DNA from: JAOUEE01 sp051011595
GTDB taxonomy: Bacteria; Actinomycetota; Acidimicrobiia; Acidimicrobiales; SHLQ01
NCBI GenBank assembly: GCA_051011595.1
Contig: JBPCTQ010000220.1
Span: 1-6,001 of the forward strand
Reading direction: 5' to 3'
Length of the DNA: 6,001 bases
In this document: positions 5,634 through 6,001 of the stretch, piece after piece
How the letters are laid out: every line of letters begins with the position of its first letter
Position numbering within the stretch: the first letter of the stretch is position 1
The notes under the pieces: generated by a model
The model's input: the letters and a program-made list of their open reading frames with translations, nothing else
What the model was told of the DNA's origin: nothing
Databases searched by the model: none
Made by a program: the position numbers and the translations under genes

Positions 5634-6001
5634 CTCCTTGACGCCGTTGATCAGGTTGGAGTGCAACCGCCGCGGCGGAGCGAGCACCTCGATGTCGGTG
5701 ACGGTGGCCACCAACTCCTCGAGCAGCAGCCGCAGCGACAGCCGGGCCAGGTTGGCGCCCAGGCAGAAGTGTTCACCGATACCGAACGACAGGTGCGAGT
5801 TGGGGGTGCGGTCGACCCGGAAGGTGTGGGGATCGTCGAACAGGGCCGGGTCACGGTTGGATGCGTCGTACCACATGATCACCTTGTCGCCGTCGGCCAC
5901 CTTCTGCCCGCCGACTTCGGTGTCGGCGGTTGCCGTCCGTCGGAAATGGTGGATGGGAGGTTCCCATCGCAGGATCTCGTCGACGGCGTTGGGGATCAGC
6001 G
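5607..6001 (-). CDS. Cytochrome P450, C-terminal fragment (130 residues visible)
   Basis: The reading frame enters from beyond the right edge and ends at TGA 5609-5607. Numbering from the first complete codon, EILR (8-11) is the K-helix ExxR motif. RRTATADTEVGGQKVADGDK (20-39) and VIMWYDASNRDPALFDDP (40-57) are the strand and meander region. SFGIGEHFCLGANLAR (71-86) is the heme loop, with Cys79 as the iron thiolate ligand. These segments, especially HHFRRTA, the WYxxxNRD run and the SNLINGVKELPV tail, resemble the actinobacterial CYP125/CYP142/CYP124 group, whose known members hydroxylate the side chain of cholesterol or branched lipids. That match is by recognition, not alignment. The oxygen-activating I-helix and the N-terminus are outside the window. 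A GTG at 5900 could look like a start but is an internal valine. The 3' end overlaps the convergent MFS gene by 27 bases. Confidence 0.92.
   Translation of the reverse strand, partial: LIPNAVDEILRWEPPIHHFRRTATADTEVGGQKVADGDKVIMWYDASNRDPALFDDPHTFRVDRTPNSHLSFGIGEHFCLGANLARLSLRLLLEELVATVTDIEVLAPPRRLHSNLINGVKELPVGYSLR
5613..5640. terminator. Possible bidirectional hairpin at the convergent MFS/P450 ends
   Basis: CAAGGAG (5613-5619) and CTCCTTG (5634-5640) form a perfect 7-base stem with a 14-base loop, centred on the overlapping 3' ends of the MFS and P450 genes. The location suits a shared terminator, but there is no T-run on either side and the bases are also coding. The call is tentative. Confidence 0.3.

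Noticed and set aside
5607..5900. Treating the GTG at 5900 as the start of a 97-residue protein
   Set aside because: The frame continues upstream without a stop to the window edge and contains the P450 ExxR motif, so the GTG codes an internal valine.

Overview
The window is GC-rich throughout. It has GTG starts, overlapping start and stop codons, a gene fragment resembling the N-terminus of mycothiol-dependent enzymes, and a P450 tail resembling the CYP125/CYP142/CYP124 group. Together these point to an actinobacterial chromosome. An environmental actinobacterium such as an acidimicrobial lineage is possible, but nothing here fixes the genus. I see no rRNA, tRNA, CRISPR array, insertion sequence or phage gene.

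Layout from left to right. On the minus strand, reading leftward, are two short-chain dehydrogenases/reductases that overlap by 8 bases (SDR-A 1723-2550, then SDR-B 972-1730). Next, after about 200 bases, comes a TetR-family repressor (120-764). Its stop codon overlaps, as ATGA, the start of a gene cut by the window edge (1-123), probably a DinB/maleylpyruvate-isomerase-like mycothiol-dependent enzyme. The tetR gene has its own well-formed promoter (TTGACT, 17 bases, TATATT), with a TGTTCG/CGAACA inverted-repeat cluster directly downstream of the -10. This is the layout expected for an autoregulated repressor.

From a divergent 153-base spacer (2551-2703), two genes run rightward as a tightly coupled pair. 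The first is a 549-residue protein of the PEP-synthase/rifampin-phosphotransferase type that keeps the helical central region and the C-terminal phosphohistidine swivelling domain but has no ATP-grasp domain (2704-4353). The second is a 12-helix MFS transporter (4350-5633), joined to the first by a GTGA overlap. The MFS gene converges on, and overlaps by 27 bases, the 3' end of a cytochrome P450 (5607 to beyond 6001) that carries the ExxR and cysteine-ligand heme motifs.

Taken together this looks like an accessory catabolic or modification neighbourhood for a hydrophobic, steroid- or terpenoid-like or aromatic substrate. A P450 could hydroxylate, two SDRs could oxidise alcohols or reduce ketones, an MFS protein could move substrate or product, and a TetR protein could sense a ligand. 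That pathway assignment is inference from family membership and proximity. The least conventional element is the PEP-utilising-type protein without its nucleotide-binding domain, translationally coupled to a transporter.
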